A DNA stretch of 64,000 nucleotides from positions 1,240,001 through 1,304,000 of the forward strand of contig NZ_VCNH01000008.1 of NCBI RefSeq assembly GCF_024355225.1, in the 5' to 3' direction. Under the pieces are notes generated by a model. The model was not told the DNA's origin and did not search any database. It worked only from the letters and a program-made list of their open reading frames with translations. A program made the position numbers and the translations under genes. This document shows, piece after piece, positions 7,902 through 17,045 of the stretch. The stretch is from Roseovarius sp. M141 (GTDB lineage: Bacteria > Pseudomonadota > Alphaproteobacteria > Rhodobacterales > Rhodobacteraceae). How positions within the stretch are numbered: the stretch's first letter is position 1; each line of letters begins with the position of its first letter.

Positions 7902-8094
7902 GCGATGTCGCGCGTCGGGTTTCGCATGTGCGTGCTTTTATCTGCTCGTAATTTGGCGCAACACCCTCAACACTCCGTTTGGCGCCCCTTTTTTGCGGGG
8001 CGGACGCCTGGGCGACCATTTTCCCTCTCGCATCGGCACTTGTGCTGCGGTAGGAGGGGCTGGCACCGCTAGGCTGATGGCTGCGCGGAGCAGT
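7902..8094. other. Spacer upstream of tRNA-Leu
   Basis: No gene seen. With 7540-7901 it makes 555 bp without an intact gene. It includes a GC hairpin GCCCC-TTTTTTGC-GGGGC (near 7984-8001) and presumably the tRNA promoter, for which I see no clear -35/-10 pair. Confidence 0.4.
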
Positions 8095-8178
8095 GCGGGT
8101 GTGGCGGAACTGGTAGACGCACCAGATTTAGGTTCTGGCGCCTTTGGCGTGGGGGTTCGAGTCCCTTCACCCGCACCA
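8095..8178 (+). tRNA. tRNA-Leu (anticodon TAG)
   Basis: Acceptor stem GCGGGTG (8095-8101) pairs with CACCCGC (8168-8174), followed by discriminator A and an encoded CCA. The anticodon stem CCAGA/TCTGG (8122-8126, 8134-8138) encloses the loop TTTAGGT with anticodon TAG at 8129-8131. A long variable arm, as expected for a class II leucine tRNA, precedes GGTTCGAGTCCC of the T arm. It reads CUA and probably other CUN codons. Confidence 0.95.
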
Positions 8179-8503
8179 TTTTGATTTTATTTATTATTTT
8201 TGGGATTCTTATCAGTTCGATCCTGAGCGGAGATAGAAGTTTTGCTCTTTTCTGTTTCGTCCTTGTTTCGTTCGCGCCGCTGTTGCGCGCGCTTTGATGC
8301 ACCCCTGAAATCAATTTTCCAGCAGGTCACATAGGCGCGACTGACCGGAAACTGTCGTGCATTGCGTCCACTTTCGACAGAGACCGGGACGCAAAGTGAT
8401 ACGGCGCGCTGCGTGTACTGGACACGCGACAGTAGATACCCGCTTCACCGTTGAATAAGGCAGGGGGCGGCGCGGTTGCGTTACACGCCGCCGTGCGATC
8501 GGC
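8179..8503. other. 325-bp gap between tRNA-Leu and the lactate dehydrogenase gene
   Basis: AT-rich just after the tRNA (8180-8260), then GC-rich. No gene, integrase or repeat of the tRNA 3' end is visible in the window. A stem GGCGGCG (8466-8472) / CGCCGCC (8486-8492) lies 12 bases beyond the flavoenzyme stop and may end its transcript, although no T run follows. Confidence 0.45.
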
Positions 8504-9667
8504 CTATTGCCAGCGGTCCGAAAAATCCTTGGGGATCATCAGGATATCACGGTCCACGCCCCGAATGTCGCGATGCCCGCAGAAGGCCATCGATACGTCC
8601 AGCTCCTTGTGGATGACGTCGAGCGCGCGGGTCACGCCAGCCTCGCCCATGGCGCCCAGCCCGTAGATATAGGCGCGCCCGATATAGGTGCCGGTCGCCC
8701 CCATCGCCAGCGCCTTCAGCACGTCCTGACCCGAGCGGATGCCGCTGTCCAGATGCACCTCGATCTTGCCGCCGACCGCGTCCATGATGGCCGGTAGTGC
8801 GCGGATCGAGCTGAGCGCGCCGTCCAGCTGCCGCCCGCCGTGGTTGGAGACCACGATGGCATCGGCGCCGACATTCAGCGCCTCCAGTGCGTCGCGCGGA
8901 TCGATGATGCCCTTGATGATCAGCGGGCCGTCCCACATGCGGCGAAACTGCCGGATGCGGTCCCAGTCCAGCGAGGCATCGAACGCCTCGTTCGTCCATG
9001 AGGTCAGATCGCTGGGGCTGCTCACGCCATGCGCGTGGCCGACGATATTGCCAAAAAACCGCCGTTTCGTGCCCAGCATTCCAAGGCCCCATTGCACCTT
9101 GGTCGCCATGTTGGCGATGCTGCGCACGGTCAGCTTGGGCGGGGCCGACAGGCCGTTCTTGATGTCCTTGTGCCGCTGGCCCAGCATTTGCAGATCGACC
9201 GTGATGACCGCAGCCGAGCATTTCGCCGCCTTCGCACGGTCGAACAGGCGTTGCATGAAATCATCGTCCTTCAGCGTATAGACCTGTAGCCAAAATGGCT
9301 TTTCCGTATGCTCGGCCACATCCTCGATCGAGCAGATGGACATGGTTGACAGCGTATATGGCACGCCGAATTTTTCGGCGGCGCGGGCGGCCTTGATCTC
9401 GCCATCGGCGCATTGCATGCCAGTCAGGCCGACGGGCGCCAATGCCACGGGCATCGCCACGTCCTGCCCGATCATCTGGCTGGCGGTCGAGCGGTCGGCC
9501 ATGTTGACGGCGACGCGCTGGCGCAGCAGGATGTCGTTGAAATCGCTGCTGTTGGCGCGAAAGGTCTGTTCGGTCCAGCTGCCCGATTCGGCGTAGTCGT
9601 AGAACATGCGCGGCACGCGGCGCCGATAGATGCGGTGCAGATCCTGAATGTTTGTGATGACGGGCAT
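8504..9667 (-). CDS. lldD: FMN-dependent alpha-hydroxy acid dehydrogenase (L-lactate dehydrogenase type)
   Basis: Oxidises an L-2-hydroxy acid, probably L-lactate to pyruvate, passing electrons to the quinone pool. The 387 residues form the FMN beta/alpha barrel: FYDYAESGSWTEQTFRANS near the start, PVALAPVGLTGMQ, the FMN/substrate motif SNHGGRQLDG with active-site His, and the phosphate-binding GGKIEVHLDSGIRSGQDV and GATGTYIGRAYIYGLGA. The ATG at 9667 follows GGAGG with a five-base spacer; the frame is open further upstream without homology. It is a lone gene. The substrate could also be glycolate or another 2-hydroxy acid, since family members are hard to separate by sequence. Confidence 0.85.
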   Translation of the reverse strand: MPVITNIQDLHRIYRRRVPRMFYDYAESGSWTEQTFRANSSDFNDILLRQRVAVNMADRSTASQMIGQDVAMPVALAPVGLTGMQCADGEIKAARAAEKFGVPYTLSTMSICSIEDVAEHTEKPFWLQVYTLKDDDFMQRLFDRAKAAKCSAAVITVDLQMLGQRHKDIKNGLSAPPKLTVRSIANMATKVQWGLGMLGTKRRFFGNIVGHAHGVSSPSDLTSWTNEAFDASLDWDRIRQFRRMWDGPLIIKGIIDPRDALEALNVGADAIVVSNHGGRQLDGALSSIRALPAIMDAVGGKIEVHLDSGIRSGQDVLKALAMGATGTYIGRAYIYGLGAMGEAGVTRALDVIHKELDVSMAFCGHRDIRGVDRDILMIPKDFSDRWQ

Positions 9668-9750
9668 GAGGGCCTCCGCTGTGCAGCTACACGGCGGTTT
9701 TAGCCGTTGGGGTGCCCGGCCTGCAATGGGCCGTGCCGAAACACTGCGCG

Positions 9751-10362
9751 CTACTCGGCCGGCTGGATCAGGCCCGCGATCATCGCCTTGGCGCTGTCGC
9801 TGCTCCAATGGGCATCGCCCTGCATCCGGGCCACCTCGCGCCCCTCGGGGTCGATGATGACGGTGATCGGCAGGCCCAGAACGCCCATGTCGCGCGCGAC
9901 TTTTTGCCCCGGATCGCGGTGGGTGGGCAGGTTGGTTACGCCGATCTCGTCAAAGAAACCCTCGATGGCGGGCACCGGGTTGCGGCCTGTGGCAAGTGTC
10001 AGCACCTCGAAGTCATCCCCGCCGAATTCGGTCTGCAATTCGGACAGCATCGGCATTTCCTTGCGGCAGGGCGCGCACCATGTCGCCCAGAAATTCAGCA
10101 GCACATATTTGCCCTCGAAATCGGCCAGCGTGGCCGTGCCGCCATCCTGGGTGGTGAAGGTCGAGGTCGACACCGCCTTGGGGGCGCTGTGAAAGGTCAG
10201 CTTCTTCATGTCGCCGTCCAGTTCGGCGGCCAGCGCGGAGTAGTCGCGTGCAGGCGCGTCGGCGCGTGCGACCTCCGAGCCGCCAAAGGCGATGGCCAAA
10301 CCCACCGCGATTGCACCGAGGCCGAGGGCGGGATAAAGCAGAGCGGAACGTGACAGGCGCAT
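9751..10362 (-). CDS. TlpA-like membrane-anchored thiol-disulfide oxidoreductase
   Basis: Periplasmic thioredoxin-fold protein of 203 residues with an uncleaved or cleavable N-terminal hydrophobic segment (residues 6-27), a linker, and a redoxin domain whose active site is WCAPC in [17 protein letters not shown]. The cis-proline loop is [10 protein letters not shown]. Such proteins reduce disulfides in apocytochromes or copper centres, or act in general periplasmic redox. GGAGG precedes the ATG at 10362. It is divergent from argH with only 22 bases between starts, an arrangement I recall as conserved in this bacterial group. The precise client is unknown. Confidence 0.85.
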   Translation of the reverse strand: MRLSRSALLYPALGLGAIAVGLAIAFGGSEVARADAPARDYSALAAELDGDMKKLTFHSAPKAVSTSTFTTQDGGTATLADFEGKYVLLNFWATWCAPCRKEMPMLSELQTEFGGDDFEVLTLATGRNPVPAIEGFFDEIGVTNLPTHRDPGQKVARDMGVLGLPITVIIDPEGREVARMQGDAHWSSDSAKAMIAGLIQPAE

Positions 10363-10384
10363 TTTTCCTCCAGAGGGGCAAGGC

Positions 10385-11776
10385 ATGGCAGACAAGACTT
10401 CGAACCAGATGTGGGGCGGCCGTTTCGCCGCCGGGCCCGATGCGATCATGGAGGCGATAAACGCCTCGATCGGGTTCGACAAGCGGATGGCGGCCCAGGA
10501 CATCGCCGGATCGAAGGCCCATGCCGCCATGCTGGCAGCCACGGGCATCGTTACAGATAGTGATGCAGATGCGATGAAGGAAGGGCTGGACGGCGTTCTG
10601 GCAGAAATCGAGGGCGGCACATTCGCATTTTCCGCAGCGCTCGAAGACATCCACATGAATGTGGAGGCGCGCCTGAAAGAGGTTATCGGCGAACCTGCCG
10701 GACGTTTGCACACGGGCCGGTCGCGCAACGATCAGGTCGCGACCGATTTCAAGCTGTGGGTGCGCGATCAGCTGGACGCGACCGAGGGCGCGCTGCTGGC
10801 GCTGATGCGCGCTTTGGTCGCACAGGCCGGGGCGGGCGCCGATTGGGTCATGCCGGGATTTACCCATCTGCAAGTGGCGCAGCCGGTGACGTGGGGGCAT
10901 CACATGATGGCATATGTCGAAATGTTCGCGCGTGACCTTTCTCGCGTACGTGATGCCCGCGCGCGGATGAACGAATGCCCCTTGGGTGCGGCAGCGCTGG
11001 CCGGCACGTCCTTTCCCATCGACCGTGATATGACGGCGCGGGCGCTGGGCTTTGACCGGCCCGCTGCGAATTCGCTGGACGCGGTCAGCGATCGCGATTT
11101 CGCGCTGGAGTTTCTGGGCGCGGCCAGCATTTGCGCGATGCACCTGTCGCGCATGGCAGAAGAGCTGGTGATCTGGTCCTCGGCGCAGTTTCGGTTTGTC
11201 GCGCTCAGCGACAGGTTCTCGACCGGATCATCGATCATGCCGCAGAAGAAGAACCCTGACGCAGCCGAGCTGATCCGCGCCAAGATCGGGCGGATCTTCG
11301 GCGCCAATGTCGCGCTGACGCTGGTGATGAAGGGCCTGCCGCTGGCCTATTCCAAGGATATGCAGGAAGACAAGGAGCAGGTGTTCGACGCCGCTGACAA
11401 CCTGATGCTGGCGCTGGCCGCGATGGAGGGCATGGTGCGCGACATGAGCGCCAATCGTGACGTTCTGGAGGCTGCGGCCGCCACCGGGTTTTCCACCGCG
11501 ACCGACCTTGCCGATTGGCTGGTGCGCGTGCTGGGCATGCCCTTTCGCGAGGCGCATCATGTGACCGGCTCGCTGGTGGCATTGGCCGAGAAGAAGGGCT
11601 GCGATCTGCCCGATCTGACGCTGGGGGACATGCAGGGCGTCCACGGCGCCATTACCGAGGATGTGTTTGGCGTGCTGGGCGTGCATAATTCGGTCGCCAG
11701 CCGGGTCAGCTATGGCGGCACGGCGCCGCAACAGGTGCGCGCGCAGGTGACGCGCTGGCAGGAGGTTCTAGCATGA
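10385..11776 (+). CDS. argH: Argininosuccinate lyase
   Basis: Last step of arginine biosynthesis, splitting argininosuccinate to arginine and fumarate. 463 residues, full length. The family signature [12 protein letters not shown] lies at about residues 280-291, with [13 protein letters not shown] and [10 protein letters not shown] before it. The stop overlaps the start of the following small lipoprotein gene (ATGA), and lysA comes next, so two amino-acid pathways share this locus. Confidence 0.98.
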   Translation: MADKTSNQMWGGRFAAGPDAIMEAINASIGFDKRMAAQDIAGSKAHAAMLAATGIVTDSDADAMKEGLDGVLAEIEGGTFAFSAALEDIHMNVEARLKEVIGEPAGRLHTGRSRNDQVATDFKLWVRDQLDATEGALLALMRALVAQAGAGADWVMPGFTHLQVAQPVTWGHHMMAYVEMFARDLSRVRDARARMNECPLGAAALAGTSFPIDRDMTARALGFDRPAANSLDAVSDRDFALEFLGAASICAMHLSRMAEELVIWSSAQFRFVALSDRFSTGSSIMPQKKNPDAAELIRAKIGRIFGANVALTLVMKGLPLAYSKDMQEDKEQVFDAADNLMLALAAMEGMVRDMSANRDVLEAAAATGFSTATDLADWLVRVLGMPFREAHHVTGSLVALAEKKGCDLPDLTLGDMQGVHGAITEDVFGVLGVHNSVASRVSYGGTAPQQVRAQVTRWQEVLA

Positions 11777-11952
11777 GGTATTTGGTTGCTTTGGCGGCGC
11801 TGATCGCGCTGACGGCCTGCGGTGTTGATGGCGCGCCGGTCCAACCCGCGAAGGACAGCGTATTGGCCCCGGCCAGAAACGCCTCGCCCAAGCCGGAGCC
11901 GGATGAGTGGATCGGTGGCACCGTAAGCGTGCACACGGGCGCCACGCTGTGA
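11773..11952 (+). CDS. Small LptM/YifL-like outer membrane lipoprotein
   Basis: A 59-residue protein starting [17 protein letters not shown]. The hydrophobic signal ends in the lipobox LTAC, so Cys16 would be lipidated. The rest is short, proline- and alanine-rich, and ends [14 protein letters not shown]. The ATG overlaps the argH stop by four bases. A tiny lipoprotein between argH and lysA, or beside dapF in enterobacteria, is a known arrangement; the enterobacterial protein (LptM) helps assemble the LptD/E LPS translocon. Similarity rests on size, lipobox and position, so the function is tentative. It is not conserved enough in sequence to prove by eye. Confidence 0.75.
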   Translation: MRYLVALAALIALTACGVDGAPVQPAKDSVLAPARNASPKPEPDEWIGGTVSVHTGATL

Positions 11953-12128
11953 GATATGTCTGTTCGGCATTGGCCGTCTGGGGGATCCTCCAGAGGGTGG
12001 CATATTTCCTGCGCCTGATTGCCATTCCTGCCCGTCGTTTCGCCCCGGTCAGCGTCTGCGCAAGGGGTGAGGGCAGATTTGGGTATTTTTCCCAAGAAAA
12101 AACATAAGTTCGGGTAAGGACGTATCGC
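11953..12128 (+). other. Leader region of lysA
   Basis: The spacer between the lipoprotein gene and lysA carries no gene. A short stem TTGGG-TATTTTT-CCCAA at 12079-12095, followed by GAAAAAA, belongs to the recurrent Roseobacter intergenic motif (G)GGTATTTTT...AAGAA discussed in the findings. Confidence 0.4.
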
Positions 12129-13394
12129 GTGGATCATTTTCTGTACAAGGATGGCGTACTGCACGCCGAGGACGTGCCGGTCGCCGAGATTGCGGCAGCC
12201 GTGGGCACGCCGTTCTACGTTTATTCCACCGCCACGCTGGAGCGGCACTACAGCCTGTTCAACGAGGCGCTCGCCGGGATGGATCATCTGGTTTGCTACG
12301 CGATGAAAGCGGCCAGCAACATCGCCATTCTCAAGACGCTTGCGCGGCTGGGCGCCGGAATGGATGTGGTGTCGGGCGGCGAGTATATGCGCGCCAAGGC
12401 CGCAGGCGTGCCGGGTGAGCGGATTGTTTTTTCCGGCGTCGGCAAGACCCGCGATGAAATGCGTCTGGCGCTGGAGGGCGGCATTCGCCAGTTCAACGTC
12501 GAGAGCGAGCCCGAGATGCAGGCGCTGAGCGATGTGGCCGTCGGTCTGGGCCTGCGCGCGCCGATCACCGTGCGGGTGAACCCCGACGTGGACGCCAAGA
12601 CCCATGCCAAGATCGCCACCGGCAAATCCGAGAACAAGTTCGGCATCCCGATTGCCCGCGCGCGCGCGGTCTACGCCCATGCCGCGCGCCTGCCCGGGCT
12701 GGAGGTGATCGGGATCGACGTCCATATCGGCAGCCAGCTGACCGATCTGGAGCCGTTTCGCCTGGCCTATCAGAAGGTCGCCGAGCTGACCGAAATCCTG
12801 CGCGCCGATGGCCATGACATAAGGCGGCTGGATCTGGGTGGTGGCCTTGGCATTCCCTACACGCGCGGGAACGAGGCGCCGCCGCTGCCCAGCCAGTATG
12901 GCGCGATGATCAAGGACACGCTGGGCCATCTGGAGTGCGAGATCGAGATCGAACCGGGGCGCCTGATCGTGGGCAATGCCGGCCTGATGGTGAGCGAGAT
13001 CATCTATGTCAAATCGGGCGAGGGGCGCGATTTTCTGATTCTGGACGGCGCGATGAACGATCTGATCCGACCCGCCATGTATGACGCCTGGCATGATATC
13101 GTCCCGGTGGTGGAGCCCGAGCCGGGCGCCGAGCAGCGCCCCTATGACATCGTCGGCCCGGTCTGCGAAAGCGGCGACACATTTGCGCGCCAGCGCATGA
13201 TGCCCAGCCTCAAGGCCGGCGATCTGGTCGCGTTCCGCAGCGCAGGCGCGTATGGCGCCGTGATGGCGAGCGAATACAACACCCGCCCGCTGATCCCCGA
13301 GGTGCTGGTCAATGGGCAGGACTTCGCCGTGATCCGGGCGCGACCGACCTTTGACGAAATGATAAATCGCGATACCATTCCAGAATGGCTCTAG
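12129..13394 (+). CDS. lysA: Diaminopimelate decarboxylase
   Basis: Converts meso-diaminopimelate to L-lysine with PLP. 421 residues, full length. The PLP lysine is in VCYAMKAASN (about residue 60). The PLP-phosphate glycine-rich segment is LDLGGGLGIPY, and CESGDTFA supplies the second-subunit cysteine. The start is GTG at 12129, after AAGGA; no ATG competes. It follows argH and the small lipoprotein and precedes the large DUF4175 gene by 31 bases. Confidence 0.97.
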   Translation: MDHFLYKDGVLHAEDVPVAEIAAAVGTPFYVYSTATLERHYSLFNEALAGMDHLVCYAMKAASNIAILKTLARLGAGMDVVSGGEYMRAKAAGVPGERIVFSGVGKTRDEMRLALEGGIRQFNVESEPEMQALSDVAVGLGLRAPITVRVNPDVDAKTHAKIATGKSENKFGIPIARARAVYAHAARLPGLEVIGIDVHIGSQLTDLEPFRLAYQKVAELTEILRADGHDIRRLDLGGGLGIPYTRGNEAPPLPSQYGAMIKDTLGHLECEIEIEPGRLIVGNAGLMVSEIIYVKSGEGRDFLILDGAMNDLIRPAMYDAWHDIVPVVEPEPGAEQRPYDIVGPVCESGDTFARQRMMPSLKAGDLVAFRSAGAYGAVMASEYNTRPLIPEVLVNGQDFAVIRARPTFDEMINRDTIPEWL

Positions 13395-13425
13395 CGCGCG
13401 GCAGGGCCGGTTTCCGGAGAGGTTC

Positions 13426-16011
13426 ATGGCCCAGCGTCCCAATCAGACAAGCCCGCTGAAGGCGCGGCTGAGGCTGCCGCTGACCCTGACATGGGCGGGG
13501 TTGCTGGCCGAACGGCTGGTGCGCGCGTTCTGGCCGTTGTGGACGTTGCTGGCGGCGCTGGCGGCGGCGCTGATGTTGGGGCTGCACGATAGTGTCATGT
13601 TCGAATTGGCGGCGGGCATTTTGATCGCCGCCGCGCTGGGCGCTGCTGCGCTGCTGGTCGTCGGGTTGGCGCGATTTCGCTGGCCGCGTCGGGGCGAGGC
13701 GCTGGCGCGGTTGGATGCGGCGCTGCCGGGCCGCCCCTTGCAGGCGCTGGGTGATGCGCAGGCCATAGGGCGCGGTGATGCCGCGTCCGAGGCGCTGTGG
13801 GATGCGCACCGAACGCGGATGGAACAGGCCGCCCGCGCGGCCCGTGCACCTCGCCCCGATCTGCGCATCGCGCGGCTGGATCCGTTCGGGCTGCGCTACA
13901 TCGCGCTATTGGGGTTGGTCGTGGCGCTCTTGTTCGGATCGGTCTGGCGGGTGACGTCGGCGACGCAGCTGGCGCAGGGCGGTAGTGCGTCGCTGGTAGG
14001 CGGCCCCACATGGGAGGGCTGGATCGAACCACCGGCCTATACCGGGCTGCCCAGCCTCTATCTGGCCGATCAGCAGGGCGCGCGGCTGGACGTCCCGGTC
14101 GGCAGCCACGTCACCCTGCGGTTTTACGGCGAGGTCGGCGCACTGGCGCTGGCCGAGACCGTATCGGCCCGTACCGAGGGGATTGGCGCCGCGACGGACG
14201 CCGAGCAGGGCTTTGACGTGATGCAGGATGGCACGCTGGCCATCGATGGCCCCGGCGGGCGCAAGTGGGATATCCGTGCCATTCCAGATGCGCCGCCCAC
14301 TGCCACGCTGACTGCGGACGGGGCCAAGACCACCTTTGACGGCCAGATGAGTCAGCCTTTCTCGGCGCAGGACGATTATGGCGTGACGGGGGGGACCGCG
14401 ACGTTCCGCCTTGTGCTGGAGGACGTCGACCGCCGTTATGGGCTGACGCCCGAACCCGAACCGCGCGATCCCATCGTGTTGGACCTGCCGATGCCGATCA
14501 CCGGGAACCGCGCCGATTTTACCGAAACGCTGGTCGACAACCTGACGCAGCATCCATGGGCGCATATGCCGGTGACTGTGACGCTCGACGTGCGCGATGC
14601 GGCGGATCAGACTGGCACCAGTGCGCCCTTGGCGATGGATCTGCCGGCGCGCCGGTTCTTTGATCCGATGGCTGCTGCGGTGATCGAGCAGCGGCGCGAT
14701 CTGCTGTGGACCGCCGCAAATGCGCCGCGCGTCGCGCAGGTCTTGCGCGCGATTACTTATCAGCCGGGCGAGGGGCTGTTTCGCGACATGGCCGATTACC
14801 TGAAGCTGCGCACGATTCTGCGGCGGCTGGAGGCGGCGACCGAAAATGACACCATCCCCGGCGATACGCGGGACACGCTTGCGCAGGCGCTGTGGGATCT
14901 GGCCGTAGCGCTGGAGGATGGCGATATCGCCGATGCGCTGGAACGGATGCGCGAGGCGCAGGAACGGCTGAGCGAGGCGATGCGCAACGGCGCCAGCGAA
15001 GATGAAGTCGCGCGCCTGATGCAGGAATTACGCGATGCCACCGATGATTACCTGCGCCAGAAAACCCAGCAGGCCCAGCGGGAGGACGGCGCCGATCAGC
15101 CCGATCCGGGCGATCAGAACAGCGCCACGCTGAGCCAGCAGGATTTGCAGGACATGATGGATCGCATCGAGGATCTGATGCGCCAGGGCCGGATGGCCGA
15201 GGCCGAAGAGGCGTTGCGCCAGTTTCAGGAGATGATGGAAAACCTGCGCGTCACCGAAGGGCAGGGCGGCGACGGCGAGGGTAGCCCCGGCGGTCAGGCG
15301 ATGGAGGGGCTGGCCGACACGCTGCGCCAGCAGCAGGGGCTGTCGGATCAGGCGTTTCGTGACTTGCAGGAGCAGTTCAACCCCGGCTCCGGCGCTGGCG
15401 AAAGTCAGGGCAATGAGGGCCGCAGTGGCGGTCAAGGGCGCGGCCAGAGCCGTGAGGGACAGAGCGACGAAGACCCGAGCGGCAGCGGTGAAGGCGCTCA
15501 ACCCGGCGAAGATGGCCAGCCAGAGGGGTTGGCCGACCGCCAGCAGGCCCTGCGTCAGGAATTGGAGCGCCAGCGCGGCACCCTACCGGGCAGCGGCGCG
15601 GCAGCAGATAGCGCGCGCGAGGCGCTGGACCGCGCTGGCGACGCGATGGACGGTGCCGAAGATGCGCTGCGCAGCGGCGACATGGCGGGCGCGATCGACC
15701 GACAGGCCGAGGCGATGGATGCGCTGCGCGACGGTATGCGCGATCTGGGCAGGGCGATGGCCGAGGAAAACAGCACCCGGCAGGGCGGGCAGGGGCAGGC
15801 AGGCGGCGCCACTGGCGCTCAGCAGTCCGATCCGCTGGGGCGCCTTGCCGGGCAGGGCGACCGCGCCGGAACCGAGGGCGATCTGCTACAGGGCGAGGAT
15901 GTCTATCGCCGCGCGCGCGAGTTGCTGGACGAATTGCGCCGCCGTTCGGGCGAGGGCGCCCGCCCGCAGGTCGAGCGTGATTATCTGCGGCGCCTACTGG
16001 ACCTGTTCTGA
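13426..16011 (+). CDS. TIGR02302/DUF4175 family large membrane protein
   Basis: 861-residue protein of unknown role found in alphaproteobacteria. Three membrane helices are visible near the N-terminus (about 36-56, 62-84 and 163-182), followed by an extracytoplasmic region. From about residue 500 onward it is extremely rich in Gln, Glu, Asp, Gly and Ala with helical repeats (ALERMREAQERLSEAMR, LRQFQEMMENLR), and ends RDYLRRLLDLF. The repetitive stretch at about 580-800 is low complexity and probably disordered or coiled coil. GGAGAG precedes the ATG. It lies 31 bases after lysA and may be cotranscribed. Recognised as a family by architecture and length; no function is known to me. Confidence 0.85.
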   Translation: MAQRPNQTSPLKARLRLPLTLTWAGLLAERLVRAFWPLWTLLAALAAALMLGLHDSVMFELAAGILIAAALGAAALLVVGLARFRWPRRGEALARLDAALPGRPLQALGDAQAIGRGDAASEALWDAHRTRMEQAARAARAPRPDLRIARLDPFGLRYIALLGLVVALLFGSVWRVTSATQLAQGGSASLVGGPTWEGWIEPPAYTGLPSLYLADQQGARLDVPVGSHVTLRFYGEVGALALAETVSARTEGIGAATDAEQGFDVMQDGTLAIDGPGGRKWDIRAIPDAPPTATLTADGAKTTFDGQMSQPFSAQDDYGVTGGTATFRLVLEDVDRRYGLTPEPEPRDPIVLDLPMPITGNRADFTETLVDNLTQHPWAHMPVTVTLDVRDAADQTGTSAPLAMDLPARRFFDPMAAAVIEQRRDLLWTAANAPRVAQVLRAITYQPGEGLFRDMADYLKLRTILRRLEAATENDTIPGDTRDTLAQALWDLAVALEDGDIADALERMREAQERLSEAMRNGASEDEVARLMQELRDATDDYLRQKTQQAQREDGADQPDPGDQNSATLSQQDLQDMMDRIEDLMRQGRMAEAEEALRQFQEMMENLRVTEGQGGDGEGSPGGQAMEGLADTLRQQQGLSDQAFRDLQEQFNPGSGAGESQGNEGRSGGQGRGQSREGQSDEDPSGSGEGAQPGEDGQPEGLADRQQALRQELERQRGTLPGSGAAADSAREALDRAGDAMDGAEDALRSGDMAGAIDRQAEAMDALRDGMRDLGRAMAEENSTRQGGQGQAGGATGAQQSDPLGRLAGQGDRAGTEGDLLQGEDVYRRARELLDELRRRSGEGARPQVERDYLRRLLDLF

Positions 16012-16029
16012 CGCGACCTGCGCCGCCTT

Positions 16030-16050
16030 GCGCGCCTCAGTCAGGCGCGC
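16030..16050. terminator. Possible convergent terminator hairpin
   Basis: GCGCGCCT (16030-16037) and AGGCGCGC (16043-16050) form a perfect eight-base stem with loop CAGTC between two convergent genes; it overlaps the stop of the zinc-ribbon gene. No T run on either side, so only the stem and position support it. Confidence 0.35.
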
Positions 16051-16885
16051 TGTCGCCGGTCGGCGCAGGGGCGGTGGATGCCATGCCGTCCAGCCACAGC
16101 ATCAGCGCCGCAATCTGTCCGTCCAGCCATTGGCGCAGCCCGTCGATCCAATTGACATAATCGCCCAGTACACCGCGTAGCGCAGGCAGCATATCCGCCA
16201 GTTGCGGCGCAAAGACATAGATCAGCAGCGCGGCGACTGCGATCAGCACGGCCGCCAGAAACCCGCGCCGGAACCTGGTACGCCCGTCCGGCGCTGGCAA
16301 AGCGTAGGCGCGATGATCCGCCTCTGCCCTATCGCCGCCGGGCGCAAGGGACGAGTTGATCTCTTCTATATCGGGGAAAAGGCTGCGGCGCGATGTCGGG
16401 TCAATGTCCTGCGGCGCGGGGTCGCGGGTTTTGGGTAGACTGCTGTCCTCGCCGCGCAGACTGGCCACGCGCGCGCGCACCTCGCTGCGGCGATCCTCGT
16501 CGCTGGTCTCTTCCAGCCCCAGGTCGGGCTGCGTTTCCAGCCCGCCCTGCGCGGCGGCGCGGGCGCGTTTTTCGCGCTGGGCCTCTTCGCGCAGAACGCT
16601 GGCGACGGCGGGATCAATCTCGCGCCTGCCGGGCCGCGCGGTCGGGTCTGTCGGGCCGGATGTCTGTTCGGGCGTGTCGACAGGTGCACCGGATGGCGGC
16701 GCGTCTGACGCTGGCTGCGCTGCTTTTTGCGCGGTACCGACATCATCCCCCGGCGCGGGCTCATCGCCATGGGCCTGAAACCACGTATTGCTGCAATTGG
16801 AGCATTGAACGTCGCGCCCCGTCTGCGGGATCACATCGCCGGGCACTTCGTATTGCGCCCCGCAATTCGGGCAAGTCAGCCTCAT
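16037..16885 (-). CDS. MJ0042-type zinc-ribbon membrane protein
   Basis: 282 residues. The first 37 form a zinc ribbon with CPNC and CSNC pairs (LTCPNCGAQYEVPG...VQCSNCSNTWF), as in the MJ0042 finger family. A long charged, Pro/Asp-rich segment follows, then a single membrane helix at about 207-226 (GFLAAVLIAVAALLIYVFAP) and a short tail. Membrane-tethered zinc-ribbon proteins of this type are common in alphaproteobacteria and have no settled function. It is convergent with the DUF4175 gene and divergent from ftsE, with 160 bp between. Confidence 0.85.
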   Translation of the reverse strand: MRLTCPNCGAQYEVPGDVIPQTGRDVQCSNCSNTWFQAHGDEPAPGDDVGTAQKAAQPASDAPPSGAPVDTPEQTSGPTDPTARPGRREIDPAVASVLREEAQREKRARAAAQGGLETQPDLGLEETSDEDRRSEVRARVASLRGEDSSLPKTRDPAPQDIDPTSRRSLFPDIEEINSSLAPGGDRAEADHRAYALPAPDGRTRFRRGFLAAVLIAVAALLIYVFAPQLADMLPALRGVLGDYVNWIDGLRQWLDGQIAALMLWLDGMASTAPAPTGDSAPD

Positions 16886-17045
16886 AGTCGCACCTGTTCC
16901 TATCCCCTTGGGCGGGGTTCGTCCTGATTGCGATCACCCTAGGGCTTAAAGGGATGGCGGAAAAGAGCAAAGGATTTGCGCCCCGCGATTGCAACGCACC
17001 AGACAGTGGGGCATTTAGGGATCAAACGGGCATAAGGGGCGTCTG

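Noticed and set aside
8069..8314. Open frame on the minus strand across tRNA-Leu
   Set aside because: Its middle (VKGLEPPRQRR) is the well-known false translation of antisense tRNA-Leu; no ribosome binding site or homology.
8179..8503. Integration site for a genomic island at tRNA-Leu
   Set aside because: No integrase, no second copy of the tRNA 3' end and no island genes downstream; lldD follows normally.
11706..13442. 578-codon open frame antisense to lysA
   Set aside because: Mirror frame of a GC-rich gene; composition of His/Gln/Arg-rich shadow frames, no motifs. The same applies to 1141-2112, 6781-7806, 10013-11143, 35483-37213 and 58241-59800.
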